Of a stretch of 64,000 nucleotides of DNA, positions 1 to 12,475 are shown one piece after another. A program made the position numbers and the translations under genes. The notes beneath the pieces are model-generated. The model worked only from the letters and a program-made list of their open reading frames with translations, did not search any database and was not told where the DNA came from. The first letter of the stretch is position 1. Every line of letters starts with the position of its first letter. This DNA is from Anaeramoeba ignava (Eukaryota; Metamonada; Anaeramoebidae): positions 186,001-250,000 of the forward strand of contig JAPDFW010000078.1 in NCBI GenBank assembly GCA_028826165.1, read 5' to 3'.

Positions 1-21
1 TTTTTTTAATTAATATTAAAT

Positions 22-662
22 ATGATCAAAGCAGTTATAGTTGTTAATAATCATGGAAAACCTCGATTTATAAAATTTTATGATGAAATTCCAGAAGAAA
101 AAAGAATTAAATTAGTGAAAGAAGTATTTCAAAAAATAACTCAAAGAGGTGATGTTTTATGTAATTTTTTAGATGGAAGTAAGTTAATAAATAATTTATT
201 ATTGATTATTTTTTTATTTAAAAAAAAAAAAGGAGAAAAAAAAATTAAAAGGAGAAAATTTTTTATGAATCAAAAAAATACACAAAACAAAAACAATAAC
301 TAGCACATGTGTCCACAGAAATCGCGGATTGGAGTTCAGATATCAAATTTGTTTATCGACACTTTGCAACACTTTATTTTATTTTTGTTATTGATTCATC
401 AGAAAGTGAACTTGGAACTTTAGATTTAATACAAGTTTTTGTTGAGGCACTTGATCAAGCATTCGAAAATATATGCGAACTAGATATTATCTTTCATCCT
501 GATCGAGTTTTGTATATTTTAGACCAAATGATTATGGGCGGGCTTGTTTTCGAAACTGATATTAAACAAATCGTTTTTATTTCAGAGGAATGTGATAGAC
601 TTGCTGATGAAGCAAAGATTAAAGGGCAGGGAAGGGATAAAGATCCTTCTTTCAGGAAATAA
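22..662 (+). CDS. AP3S1: AP-3 complex subunit sigma
   Basis: Small sigma chain of the AP-3 adaptor, which sorts cargo from the trans-Golgi or endosomes to lysosome-like organelles. Two exons, 22-178 and 319-662, are joined across a 140-nt intron (donor GTAAGT, acceptor CACAG). The split codon restores DGKIADWSSDIKFVYRHFATLYF-like text, giving 166 aa. The start MIKAVIVVNNHGKPRFIKFY and the segment FVIDSSESELGTLDLIQVFVE are hallmarks of the clathrin-adaptor small-chain fold, and SSESELGTLDLIQ with VMGG-like IMGG points to AP-3 rather than AP-1 or AP-2. The C-terminus is shorter than in human AP3S1. The gene runs toward the next gene on the opposite strand. Its promoter lies outside the window. 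Family assignment is firm. Confidence 0.93.
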
Positions 663-965
663 GAATTAGAAGTTAAAATTTCCATTCAAAAATTTAATTG
701 AAAAACTTTTTTAATTTTTGAAACATTTTTTAAACATTTTTTAAACATTTTTTAAACATTTTTTAAATTAAATTTTTAGAGAAGAAATTTTGAATTTAAA
801 AAGAATTTAAAATTTAGAAATAATTTAAAATTTAGAAATACTTTAAAATTTAGAAATAATTTAAATAAAGAAAAATAATTTAAATAAAGAAAAAGAATTG
901 AAAAATTTTTTTAATTTAAAAAAAAGTGAAAAAAATTATTCGCTAAAAAAAATGTCAAAAAAAAA
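663..965. repeat. Short AT repeats between two converging genes
   Basis: This is the shared 3' flank of the AP-3 sigma gene and the PLC-like gene. It holds four copies of a TTTTTTAAACA unit (about 716-768) and three copies of TTTAAAATTTAGAAATA (about 797-865). I see no ORF or RNA gene. Confidence 0.6.
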
Positions 966-1927
966 TTAGCAAATTGAACCATGATTTGAATAAAATAAAG
1001 ATTCAACATAATAACGGAAATTAATAGATCGACAAAATAAAGTACCAGTTGGACAACTAAAAGAATCACTGTTAACATTATTAGCGATATTAAACAAATC
1101 AAAAGCAGCATTAATACCCCAAGCAAATTCCTTCTTAACATCATTAAGAGTTGCATCAAAATTCCCACGAGAACAATAATCTTCTTGAATCATATTAGTT
1201 TTATAATAAGGGATTTCTTTTGTGAGATTTTGAACATAAACTGGAAATTCAATTGAGGCTTGTGTTGTTACGTTTAAAAGTGTTGTTGAATCCCATTCTG
1301 AACCTCCCCACCAAAATGAAAGTGTTTGATAGTAACTTTGTGATACTGCTACTACAAAGTTAATTAATCCATTTGGGATATTTGGTAATGTTATTATTTC
1401 TGGTAATTGTATTGCAAGTTCATATGTATCAATATCAATTGTTGAATTTGTAAATCCTGTTGAAAAACTAAATGGATGAGCGGAAACACTTTCAACTTAA
1501 ATTTAAATTTTAAATTCAATTTTAATTTTAATTTTAAATTCAAAATAAATTTTAATTTTAATTTTAAATTCAAAATAAATTTTAATTTCATTCAAAATAA
1601 ATTTTAATTACTCGCCATTCTTGCTAAACATCCTAAAGTAAAAGAAGTTGAATTGAAATCTTGAGTAATATATTGAGGATGAGCTTTAGCAAAATCAAAC
1701 ATAAATAAACCAAAATCTGTATCAGTTCCAAAAAGATAACCAAAAAAAGAACCAAGAAGAAAAGATTTTTGATTTATTGTTTGAGTGCAATTAACCCAAT
1801 CATTCTTAAATGGAAAATCTTGGTTCATTTTTGCAAGAATTTCACAACCAAGAGTTAAATGAGTATAATTTCCAAAACAAGAAACAAAACTAATAAAACC
1901 AATTAAAAAAATTAATTCAATTTTCAT
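966..1927 (-). CDS. Secreted protein resembling zinc-dependent phospholipase C / GPI-PLD N-domain
   Basis: Two exons, 1927-1612 and 1495-966, joined across a 116-nt low-complexity intron, give 281 aa. The N-terminus is a clear signal peptide (MKIELIFLIGFISFVSC), and about eight N-glycosylation sequons follow, so the protein is probably secreted or lumenal. GNYTHLTLGCEIL near residue 20, LLGSFFGYLFG and FTLGCLARMA followed by SVSAH match the layout of the zinc-dependent phospholipase C domain (THxxIGxxAL ... LxGxxxHxxxDxxxH). If that alignment is right, the usual H-x3-D-x3-H zinc site reads R-x3-E-x3-H, so activity may be lost. An unrelated secreted glycoprotein remains possible. Confidence 0.5.
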
Positions 1928-2022
1928 TGAATAAAAAAATGAAAAAATTTTTTTTGTTTTTTGTTTTTTGTTTTTTGTTTATTTAATTTTTAATTTAAAA
2001 AAATTTGTTCTTTAATTTTTAA

Positions 2023-5000
2023 TTAATCAAGATAAGATTTTTCTTTATTTAAAGGTTTTTTGGCTGAATTTTCATTATCTAATTCAATCAATAAATCAGA
2101 ATCCTTTTTTATTTCTTCATCAATTCGAATGATTTGAATTAAATCTTGATCATCTTTTTTAATATTTGAATCAAAATCAATCAAATTTTGTTCATCATTC
2201 ATATTCTCATTAGGAGTTGAATCCAAATTGATTTGAAAAGAACTAAATTTTTCTTTAAGAGTATTAAGTTCTTTATCAAGTTCATTGATGTCTTGTTCTT
2301 GGTAATTTTGGAATTTCTGAATCAAATCAACATTTGGATCGTTTTTGAATTTTTCAAATTGAAAAGAAGGAAAATTAATTTGATTTTTTTTTGTCAAGTA
2401 TTCTTCGACCTTCAATGAATTTTCGTAGTTTGGGAATAGATTCAAATAGTCTTCAGGTGAAGCAATTGTTTCCGAGACTTTTTCGCTGTTGTTTTTCTTG
2501 AGATATTGTTTCCAAAGTTGAACAATTTGTGGAACTTTGCTTGGCAAATAACTGCGTGCCATGAAAGCTGCTTCAGGAATCCGTTGGCATTTACACAGTA
2601 AATCAATGCATTTCTCTATCTCTCCCATCATGAAAAGGCATGTGAATGCGATGTTTTCTTGTCCTTTCCGTTGCGCTACTTCTGCTACTTTTTTTATTCC
2701 TCTTTTGTCGCTTATTGATGAATAATAGAGCATTAATCCACTTAAATCGTTTATTTTCCACATACATTTTTCTGCAACTTCAAAATTTGATTCTGGAAGT
2801 GATAATTCGATTAATTGTTTCCATTTTAGAACCGTTGGAACTTTTTCAGCGATTTCAACTGCTTTTTGGATGTCTTTTAGTTTAAGAGCTTTTGATTTTA
2901 AATTTCAAAATGAATTTTAAATTTCAAAATGAATTTAAATTTTAATTTTAAATTTTAAATTGAATTTTAATTTTAATTTTAAAATGAATTTTGATTTTAA
3001 ATTGAATTTTGATTTTAAATTGAATTTTGATTTTAAATTGAATTTTGATTTTAAATTTCGAAATGAATTTTAATTTTAATTTCAAAATGAATTTTAATTT
3101 TAATTTCAAATTGAATTTTAATTTCAAATTGAATTTTAATTTCAAATTTTAAAATGAATTTTAATTTTTAAATTTTATACCTAGTTCAAATTTATGCTCA
3201 AAATCAGTAGTAATTCCCAAAGCCTTTTCATACATCCCCAAAGAATCTAAAAATCTTGCTATTCTAATACAACTTTGAGGAGAAGCTCGAGGAAGAATTT
3301 TATCAGCAATATCAAAATCATTATGAAGAATAGCAGTTTGATAATCAATTTCCGCAAGTGAAACAGAATAAGAATAAATATTTGAGTCTTTATCAGCAAG
3401 AAAAGCTCTCTCCAAACGGGGAAGATAACCGAGAAGATATAAATCCAAATCGAAATGCGCAATAGTTGTAATTTGATCCTGAATGCAATATGATAATTTC
3501 CTGTCGGAAGTATTGAATAAAAAACAATCACCGATCCAAGTCCCAGATACAACTTTCTGAGTGATCTGGGAAACTAAAGTAAACGCAGCCTCAATTCCAT
3601 CTTCCTGTTCCACTTCCTGTGTCTCAAGAACCGCGTTTACAACTTGCTTGTCATAGTTTAAAATAAAGAAAGAATCATTAGTTGTTATTGCAAGCATATC
3701 GCCAGTGTCTGACCAATAAATCTCCTTCGGTACAACCTCAATGCGCTGTATAAACCGGCACATGTCCCAGTCATAAAAACAGATGAAATCATCTATAGAT
3801 TTGACTGCCAATAAAGTCCCGCCAAATATCTTCTTAATGTTCGAAAACGGCGAGAATTTTCTTTGTTCCTGAAAATTATTATACATCGTAATTATCGCCT
3901 TATTCTCCAAAACGGCGTAATTGTTTGTTTCTTGGCACCACACAAATTGCGTGCCACTACCAAATGCTTTGTTTCGCCATGCAAGAGCTGTGTATATTGT
4001 AAACTCCCCGTTGCCTACAACGGAGACAAATCTTCCGTTCGGTGAATGCTTCAGTTTTTCCGGCACAACTTCGCAATTTCCTAATTCTTTGACAGCTAAC
4101 GAAAGTTTTTCGCCATCTGCAAATGTCATTTGTTCGGATTGTCCCGATTTTACATTTGACATTTTGATTTCGGTTTGTTTTGCCCAGACGATTTTGCCGC
4201 TATTTTCAAGGGAGATTGAAGGGACTTCCTTACCCATTTTGACAACAGAAAAACCAAAGTCAAAACCAATTGCAATTTTAGAATTTTGCTTTTTTGTTGA
4301 CAGGGTCCAGCACCTGTCCATGGAGTAAGAGAGGGACGATTCTGGACGGAAGTTCTGTGAGTTCCATATCCTAACTGAACCATCCTCTGAGCCTGATATG
4401 ATTAATGGGAGAGAAGGATGACAAATAACTGAAGTGATACTTGCAAAGTGACCTTCTATGACATGAATGCAGGTCTTCATCTGGAAGTCCCATATGCAGA
4501 TTGTCTGGTCGTCTGATCCCGACACGATGAATGGGCGATCTTCCCAAAGACTGAATGCCACTGTGTTCACTCCCCGATGATGTGCGTCGAGTGTGAAGCG
4601 TGCAACTGGTGATTCTATCCCCCAAAATTTTACTGTTCGATCAAGTGATCCACTTGCAAATGTTGTTGGATCTCGTGGATTCCATTCTACGCTCATTACG
4701 TAGTGTGAATGTCCTTCAAATGTTTGTTTGCAAACCCAGTCTTCTGACCAATCCCATAGTTTGATTTTGAAATCGTCTGAGCATGATAGTAAATATGGTA
4801 ATGTTGGATGAACTGCAAGATTTCTTTAATATTAATTTTAATTTTAAATTTCAAAATGAATTTCAAAATGAATTCCAAAATGAATTTTAATTTTAATTTA
4901 TAAATGAATTTTAATTTCAAAATGAATTTTAATTTCAAAATGAATTTTGATTTTAATTTTAATTTTGATTTCAATTTTAATTTTAATTTTAATTTATAAA

Positions 5001-6098
5001 TCAATTTATATTTATAAATCAATTTTAATTTTAATTTATAAATCAATTTTAATTTTAATTTATAAATCAATTTTAATTTTAATTTTAATTTTAATTTCAA
5101 AATGAATTTTGATTTTAATTTTAATTATTAACTTTTAATTTCAATTTTAATTTCAATTTTAATTTCAATTTTAATTTCAATTTTAATTTTAATTTTAATT
5201 TTAATTTTAATTTTAATTTTAATTTTAATTTTAATTTTAATTTTAATTTTAACTTTTAATTTTAATTTCAATTTTAATTTATATTTATAAATCAATTTTA
5301 ATTTTAATTTTGAATTTTAATTTTGATTTCAATTTAAATTTTAATTTTAATTTTAATTTTAATTTTAATTTTAATTTCAATTTTAATTTTAATTTTAATT
5401 TCAAATTTAATTTTAATTTTAATTTCAATTTCAATTTCAAAATGAATTTTAATTTTAATTTTGATTTTAATTTTAATTTTAATTTCAATTTTGAATTTAA
5501 TTTTGAATTTAATTTTAATTTTAATTTTAATTTTGATTTTAATTTTAATTTCAAAATGAATTTTAATTTTAATTTATATTTATAAATCAATTTTAATTTT
5601 AATTTTGAATTTTAATTTTGATTTCAATTTAAATTTTAATTTTAATTTTAATTTTAATTTTAATTTTAATTTAAATTTATATAAATCAATTTATAAAATT
5701 TTATATATATTTTAATAAATACCGAATATAATCAGGATGAGCTTCAAATTGTTTCACTTTTTCTAAAGTATTATAATTAAAAACCATAATTTTTCCATCA
5801 TCAGAACAAGCAACAAACCATTCTTTACGATCAATCCATTTCACAGAACGAATAGGACAATTTGTAGCTTCTATAGTTTGCTCAATTTTTTTTGACATAA
5901 AATTATATATGATAATTTTGCCTGTAAATAACCCCACTAATAAAAGCGGATATTTATCATGAACATCAACACTTTTCACTCTTTGTGTTGATTGTGTCGC
6001 TTTTTTTTTGATTTTTAATTTTGTATTCTATTGAAATAATTTATATTTTTTGTTATTTAATTTTTTGTTTTTTGTTGTTTTTTTTTTTTTAATACCAT
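2023..6098 (-). CDS. COPB2: Coatomer subunit beta' (COPB2)
   Basis: WD40-repeat subunit of the COPI coat, acting in Golgi-to-ER and intra-Golgi traffic. Four exons: 6098-6096 (ATG only), 6027-5723, 4823-3181, 2888-2023, giving 938 aa, close to the usual 900 or so. Phases agree at every junction. WD blades are visible (GSDDQTICIWDF, GSEDGSVRIWNS), followed by the COPI-specific region (GKIVWAKQTEIKMSNVK, CFYDWDMCRFIQRIEVVPKEIYW) and the alpha-solenoid (GRIPEAAFMARSYLP-like). The C-terminus is acidic. Exon 2 opens LKIKKKATQSTQRVKSVD, the family's N-terminus, but has no Met. The only plausible start is ATG at 6098, directly followed by a GTATTA donor. Introns 2 and 3 are pure hexamer-type repeats. 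The promoter is shared with the CASP gene. Confidence 0.95.
2889..3180. repeat. Intron 3 of COPB2: AT-rich short tandem repeats
   Basis: A 292-nt intron of TTTTAATTTTAAA / AAATTGAATTTTGATTT units. The donor (CTAG|GTATAA) and acceptor (AAAAG|CT) rebuild an uninterrupted FELAL-like coatomer sequence across it. Confidence 0.75.
4824..5722. repeat. Intron 2 of COPB2: AATTTT hexamer array
   Basis: An 899-nt intron made almost wholly of (AATTTT)n on the + strand, with sparse TTTCAA, TTTGAT and TTTATA variants and inserted AAATGAATTTT blocks. Two stretches near 5285 and 5585 are near copies of each other (AATCAATTTTAATTTTAATT...), suggesting segmental duplication within the array. The long ORFs on both strands are artefacts of the 6-nt period. 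Confidence 0.85.
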
Positions 6099-6210
6099 TT
6101 TTTTTTAAAAGAATAAAAGAATTTAATTATTATTTTTATGTTAAAGAAAAAAGAAAAAAATGAAAAAATTTTTTTTTTATTTTCATTTTTTTTCTTCATT
6201 TTTCTTTAAA
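6099..6210. promoter_or_regulatory. Compact divergent promoter between COPB2 and CASP
   Basis: Only 112 bp separate the two start codons. The minus strand carries TTTTTTCATTTTTTTC (about 6153-6168) reading toward COPB2, and the plus strand carries TTTTCATTTTTTTT (about 6178-6192) plus TTCATTTTTC reading toward CASP. Each gene thus has its own oriented T-rich CATT tract. Promoter function is inferred from recurrence in front of other genes here. Confidence 0.5.
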
Positions 6211-8088
6211 ATGGAAGATTTAAAAATTTTAACTCATTTTATTAAAAGATGGAAAGGTATTTATTTAAATCTCCTTTTTAAATTTCCTTTTTTTAAATTT
6301 CCTTTTTAGAATTCCAATTCCAAAAACAAAAAACTCGTTTCGAATCAAATAAAACACAAATTCAAAAATTAAAAGAAAATTCCATAAATTCAAAATTCCA
6401 AAATATTTCTCAACAATTTTTATCTCTTTCAAACACAGAAAAAATCCAAAAAACAACACTATTCATTGAAGAAATAAAGGAATTACTCGATGAATTCGAA
6501 CAAAGAATATCATTTACAGAAAATTCTTTTTTAGATTTATTTATTTTTTTCTCTAATCTTCCAGACCCCGCCCCAATTATATCCCAATTTCTGGTATAAT
6601 ATTGCCAAAAATCCTTTTAATAAAAATACTTAAAAATAGCATTTCCAAGAAATAAATCTGAACCAAAATTGTTATTGGTTTATTTATTAAAGAAACAATT
6701 CAATTCAATTAAAAAAACAAAATTTTTTATAAACAAAAATCAAAAATTTATTAGCAAAATTACAACTCGAAAGAAAAAACCGAAAACTCACAAACCAAAA
6801 ACAAACCTCAAGAAAAACATTCAGGTACTCAATATATATAGTAATTATTGTCATTTTATCACAATTATTCACCAATTAATTTATCAAAAGATTCATTCAA
6901 AATTTTAAAGGCAAACAAAAAAATTAACGAACTTGAGAAAGAAGTCGCTGAATTGAAAAAACTGAATCAGCAAACCAACCCAGAAAAAGATATAAACCCT
7001 AATTTACAAGAAGAGAACCAATCTTTATTATCAAAAATCAACGAACTACAAAAGCAAAAAGAAGCAAAAGATCATGTTATTCAAGATCTTAAGCGCCAAA
7101 TTTCCTCCAAATTTAAAGCAAAATCATTGCATAAATTAAAGCCAAGTTTCTCTTTTCAACCCGGTCTCTCGTTATTAAATCAACTTCCAAATAAATCATT
7201 CGATATTTCAACAAAAAAACCCACAAAAGAAAAATCACTCAATTTGGATAATTATTCCCAAAATGAAAATCAATTAAATTTAATTTCTCAACAAATTCAA
7301 TCACTCGAAATTGAAAACTCCAAATTTCAATTAAAATTGATTTCAAAACAAAAAGAAATTGATAAAATTCTTGAGGAAAAAAATAATCTTTTGCAAGAAC
7401 TATCACAACTTTCCAAACAAAATAAAGAATTGGAATCAAAAGCAAATCAACAAGAAAAAATTCCTGTCATTTCAACAACAAAACAAAATGAAATCAAACA
7501 ATCTGATCAAAATTATAATTTTTTGGATCAATTTCCAAATGATCCTTTTCTTCCTCGAGAAAAAGACCAAATGTCCCCAAAAAAGGTGCAAAAACTACAG
7601 GAAATTGTTCAAAATCTTCTTTCTGAAAACAAAAAATTTCGGAATGAAAACGAAACAATTAAAAAGGAAAATCTCCAAATTAAAGAAGAGATTTTTAATT
7701 TAAATGAGCAAGTTCGTTTACTTCAACGTTTCAAGGAAATTCGTTCTCAAATTGAAGATTCTGGAGTAATCCCTTATTCAAATGATATTGTACTTCAGAA
7801 TAGAGATTTTGAATTTGGAAATAATTCAGTTTCTAATTTTTCAAATTTGAATGTAAATTTTTTAAATTTTTTAATTTTTTAATTTTAATTTTTATTTTTT
7901 AATTTTAAAAAATTAAAAAGCATTTGGATATTAAATCTCAACAAAATCGAGATTCTCTTAATTTTATAGATAGAACTACTTTGAAAATTTGTCAAATTGG
8001 ATTATCAAATCAATTTTCTAGATCATTTTTATTTTTTTATATAGTTATTATTCATCTTCTTATTTTTTATCTTTTTCTTTTTTGTTAA
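6211..8088 (+). CDS. CASP-type golgin (coiled coil, C-terminal membrane anchor)
   Basis: Five exons: 6211-6256, 6310-6593, 6693-6824, 6911-7852, 7921-8088, giving 523 aa with consistent phases. The family N-terminus is recognisable: an EEIKELLDEFEQRI helix followed by ENSFLDLFIFFSNLPDPAP, matching the CASP/CUX1 pattern ending in (V/L)PDP(V/A)P. The middle (about residues 155-455) is Gln/Asn/Lys-rich coiled coil. The last exon encodes RSFLFFYIVIIHLLIFYLF, a single C-terminal transmembrane anchor with the Tyr and His typical of the CASP C-terminus. Golgins of this type sit on the Golgi membrane and tether COPI vesicles. The last exon would be missed by a simple ORF scan. The acceptor of exon 3 is the least certain junction. 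Confidence 0.8.
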
Positions 8089-8234
8089 AAAATTAAAAAT
8101 AAAAAAGTGGAACAAAAAGAAAAAATATTTTTTTTTTTCTTTATTTCAGAAAAGAAAGTCAAAGAAAGTAAAAGAAAGTCAAAGAAAAAGTAAAAGAAAA
8201 AGAAGATGAACATCACATGATCAAAAATTGGAAA

Positions 8235-11200
8235 TTAAACTTGAAATTTTCGAGGTTCAGAATCAGGAGTTCCAAAAGAAAATCTTGGTTGATTATCATT
8301 TTCAATTATATCAGGCATAATAGAATCATCTTCACTATCTTCATTTGTGAAAAATCTTTGTATAATTTCTAGTGATTTCAAATAAATATCTTCGTTATTA
8401 TGAGTGAATAAATTATTGATGTGATTTAGTCCATCTGATTCTTCAATTATTGTTGCGTATCTATTAATATCATTTCCGAATTTTTCTCCTGCTTCTAAAA
8501 CTGCAAGTAGTGCATCAAGAACTAAAATGATAATATCTGTATCATTAATTTCCAATAAATTGCAAAGTGATTTAATTGCTCCATTTTGAACCAAAAAGCT
8601 AAATTTGATTTTGAATTTTTTGAATATTTTAAATTAAATATTTTAAATTGAATATTTTAAATTGAATATTTTAAATTAAATTGAATATTTTAAATTAATT
8701 TAAATATTTTAAATTAAGTATTTTAAATTAAACATTTTAAATTTTAAATTGAATATTTTAAATTAAATATTTTAAATTGAATATTTTAAATTAAATTGAA
8801 TATTTTAAATTAAATATTTTAAATTTTAAATTAAATTAAATATTTTAAATTGAATATTTTGAATTAAATTAAATATTTTAAATTAAATATTTTAAATTAA
8901 ATATTTTAAATTGAATTAAATTGAATATTTTAAATTAAATTAAATATTTTAGAATACTCTATATTTTCAACATTTCCATATGTGATAATATTTGATAAAA
9001 CCCAAGCAGCTTCTTGTCTCATTTGAAAATCACTTGAATTCATAAGTGATAATAATCTTGGAATTATTTCTGTTGATTTAAGTATTGCTAACATTTGATT
9101 TGGTGCAAATTCTGCTGTATAAGAAAGAAACCAACATATTTCTTTTTGAATTTGAGATTTTGGAACAAGAAGAAGATTTGAAAGTATATGAAGAAGATTT
9201 AATTGAATTAAAGCATGAGATTGGTCTATTGACCCTACAAAAATATATCCAACTGCTTTAATTGCTGGAATAATTATTTTTGGTTGATCAGATCTAATTT
9301 TTTATTTTATTAAATTTTATTAAATTTTCTTTTTGATTTTTCATTTATTCATAAATAAATATTTTTACGAGAATAAAGAGATCAATTTAGGATTAACTTG
9401 TGAAAAAAAATCTTGTGAAAGATATTTAAATAATCGATGAACTAAATAAGAAATTCCCCAACAAGCATCAGAAATTACTTCTTTATCATTATTTGAAAGT
9501 AATTGTATAAGATAAGGAATTGCATTTTGAATCTATTTTGAATAATAATTTAAATCAAAATTAAATTAAAATTAAATCAAAATTAAATCAAAATTAAATC
9601 AAAATTAAATTAAAATCAAATCAAAATTAAATCAAAACAAATCAAATTTAAATTAAAATTAAATCAAAATTAAATCAAAATTAAATTCAAATCAAAATTA
9701 AATCAAATTTAAATTAAATCAAAATTAAATTAAATTTAAATTAAATCTAAATCTAAATTAAATCAAAATTAAATCAAATTAAAATCAAATCAAAATTAAA
9801 TTTAAATCAAATTTAAATTAAATCAAAATTAAATCAAATCAAAATCAAATCAAAATCAAATCAAAATCAAATCAAATTTAAATCAAAACAAATCAATTTT
9901 AAATTAAATCAAAATTAAATCAAATTTAAATCAAATTTAAATCAAATCAAATTTAAATTTAAATTAAATCAAAATTAAATTAAATTAAATCAAATTCAAA
10001 TCAAAATTAAATCAAATTCAAATTAAATCAAAATTAAATCAAATTTAAATTAAATTTAAATTAAATCAAAATTAAATCAAATTAAATCAAATCAAAATTA
10101 AATTAAAATTAAATTAAATCAAAATTAAATTAAATTTAAATCAAAATTAAATCAAATTCAAATCAAAATTAAATCAAATTTAAATCAAATTTAAATCAAA
10201 TCAAATTTAAATTAAAATTAAATTAAATTTAAATCAAAATTAAATCAAAATTAAATCAAATTAAATCAAATTTAAATTTAAATCAAAATTAAATCAAATT
10301 CAAATTAAATCTAAATCTAAATTAAATTTAAATCAAATCAAATCAAAATCAAATCAAAATCAAATCAAAATCAAATCAAAATTAAATCAAAATTAAATCA
10401 AATTTAAATCAAAACAAATCAAATTCAAATTAAATCAAATTCAAATTAAATCAAATCAAATCTAATTTTCAAAAAGAAAATGTAAAATTACTTCAGAAAA
10501 TTGTGGAGGAGGTCTTCCACGAAAAAAATTTGTAATAGTCCATGTTACATTTTGAAAAATTCCTGAATTTTTTGTGTTAGTTAAAACATCGATTAAAATG
10601 TTTAATGTATTTTGTTTAAGAAGAATATCTCGATATTTTGCTCTATCAGCTGCAAGATTTCCTATTGCCCAAATAGCTTGTTCTACTACTTCTTCATTTT
10701 GTGATTTCAAAAGATCAACAAGAAGAGGTATTGAATTTTGTTTTACAACCATTTTGGCATGCTTAGAACCATCAGCAATAATATTTGTAATAATCCAAGC
10801 TGATTCAAACTATTTTATATTTGAGTTTTGTAAATTGATTTATAAATTGATTTGTAATTTATTTATAAATTGATTTGTAATTTATTTATAAATTGATTTG
10901 TAATTTATTTGTAAATTGTTTATAAATTGTTTTATAAATTGTTTTATAAATTGATTTGTAAATTGATTTGTAATTTGATTTGTAAATTGATTTATAAATT
11001 GATTTGTAATTTATTTATAAATTGATTTGTAAATTGTTTATAGTTTATAAATTGTTTTATTGTTTTATAAATTGATTTGTAAATTGATTTGTAAATTGAT
11101 TTGTAAATTGTTTGCAAATTTATTTATAAATTTATTTGTAATTTATTTATAATTTGTTTATAAATTTATTTATAATTTGTTTATAAATTTATTTATAATT

Positions 11201-12475
11201 TGTTTATAAATTTATTTATAATTTGTTTATAAATTTATTTATAATTTGTTTATATAAATTTATTTATAATTTGTTTAAAAATTTTATTTATAATTTGTTT
11301 ATAAATTTATTTTAATTTGTTTTATAAATTGATTGTTAAATTTATTTATAAATTGATTTATAGTTTATTTATAATTTATTTATAAATTTATTTATAGTTT
11401 TGTAAATTGTTTTGTAAATTTATTTGTAAATTGATTTATAAATTGATTTGTAAATTGATTTATAAATTTATTTGTAAATTGATTTGTAAATTGATTTGTA
11501 ATTTATTTATAATTTATTTATAAATTTATTTATAATTTATTTATAAATTGATTTGTAATTTATTTATAAATTTATTTATAATTTGTTTATAAATTTATTT
11601 ATAATTTGTTTATAAATTTGTTTATAATTTGATTTATAGTTTGTTTATAAATTTATTTTTAAATTGATTTGTAAATTTATTTTTAAATTGATTTGTAAAT
11701 TGATTTGTAAATTTATTTTTAAATTGATTTGTAAATTGATTTGTAAATTGATTTGTAAATTGATTTGTAAATTGATTTGTAAATTTATTTGTAAATTTAT
11801 TTATAATTTTATTTATAATTTATTTATAAATTGTTTGTAAATAGTTTTGTAAATTGTTTTGTAAATTGATTTGTAAATTGATTTATAGTTTTATAAATTG
11901 TTTTATAAATTGTTTTGTAATTTATAAATTGTTTTATAGTTTTATAGTTTCATAAATAGTTTCATAAATTGGTTGTAAATTGATTTAAAAATTAAAAGAA
12001 GATTTCCAACCTGTAATTTTGGATGTTTAAAATCTCTTAAAAAAGGGACAATAAGAGATAAAGCACCAGTTTCAACGACTTCAGTAATAGGAGGGTTTTT
12101 CTCAACAGAAACAAGTTTACGAATTTGAGAAAGAGAATATCTTTTATCAGATTTAGAAGTACTACTTAAACCAATAACAAAATCAGGAAGTTCTTTTAAC
12201 TAAAAAAAGAGATTTTATAAATTTGAAAGAAAAATTTTTTTTTTTAAATGGAAAAAATTTCTTCTTTTTACTCGTTGCTTAATATATAAATCATAATTGT
12301 CTATTGTATTATCTGGTGATGTTATTGCAATATTTCTTTTTTTCATTAATTGTTCTTCTTTCTTTTTTCTTCCAATATTAATAGAAGTTTCATATCTTTT
12401 TCGTCTTGATTCAGTAGGATCAATTCTTTTTTTAAAACTTGAACGACGATTTGAAATTCGTGCAAGAAAACTCAT
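8235..12475 (-). CDS. Importin subunit alpha
   Basis: Nuclear-import adaptor that binds nuclear localisation signals and importin beta. Six exons: 12475-12272, 12199-12011, 10809-10492, 9532-9369, 9293-8958, 8598-8235, giving 524 aa, the usual length. Exon 1 is the Arg/Lys-rich importin-beta-binding region (RRSSFKKRIDPTESRRKRYE). Exons 2-6 give the armadillo repeats with the NLS-groove signature Trp/Asn pairs: SAWIITNIIADGS, AIWAIGNLAAD, VTWTITNFFRGRPPP, ACWGISYL, AAWVLSNI. Introns 2 (1.2 kb) and 3 (0.96 kb) are simple repeats. This is the one gene here without an obvious CATT tract near its start. Confidence 0.95.
8599..8957. repeat. Intron 5 of importin alpha: TATTTTAAATTAAA array
   Basis: A 359-nt intron of a TATTTTAAATT(A/G)AA unit repeated about 20 times with small indels. 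The acceptor TTTAG and donor GA|GTATTC rebuild YGNVENIDFLVQNGA-type armadillo text. Confidence 0.8.
9533..10491. repeat. Intron 3 of importin alpha: AAATCAAAATT array
   Basis: A 959-nt intron of irregular AAATCAAAATT / AAATTTAAATC words. In the gene's sense strand the word is TTTGATTT(A)ATT. No gene signal. Confidence 0.8.
10810..12010. repeat. Intron 2 of importin alpha: AATTGATTTGT / TTTATTTATAA array
   Basis: A 1201-nt intron made of 11-17-nt words such as AAATTGATTTGT and AATTTATTTATAATTTG in long homogeneous runs (for example 11155-11260). This is a different word family from intron 3 of the same gene. Confidence 0.8.

Noticed and set aside
5285..5590. Paired ORFs on both strands with alternating Asn-Phe and Lys-Leu
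   Set aside because: Same (AATTTT)n array read on two strands; inside a COPB2 intron.
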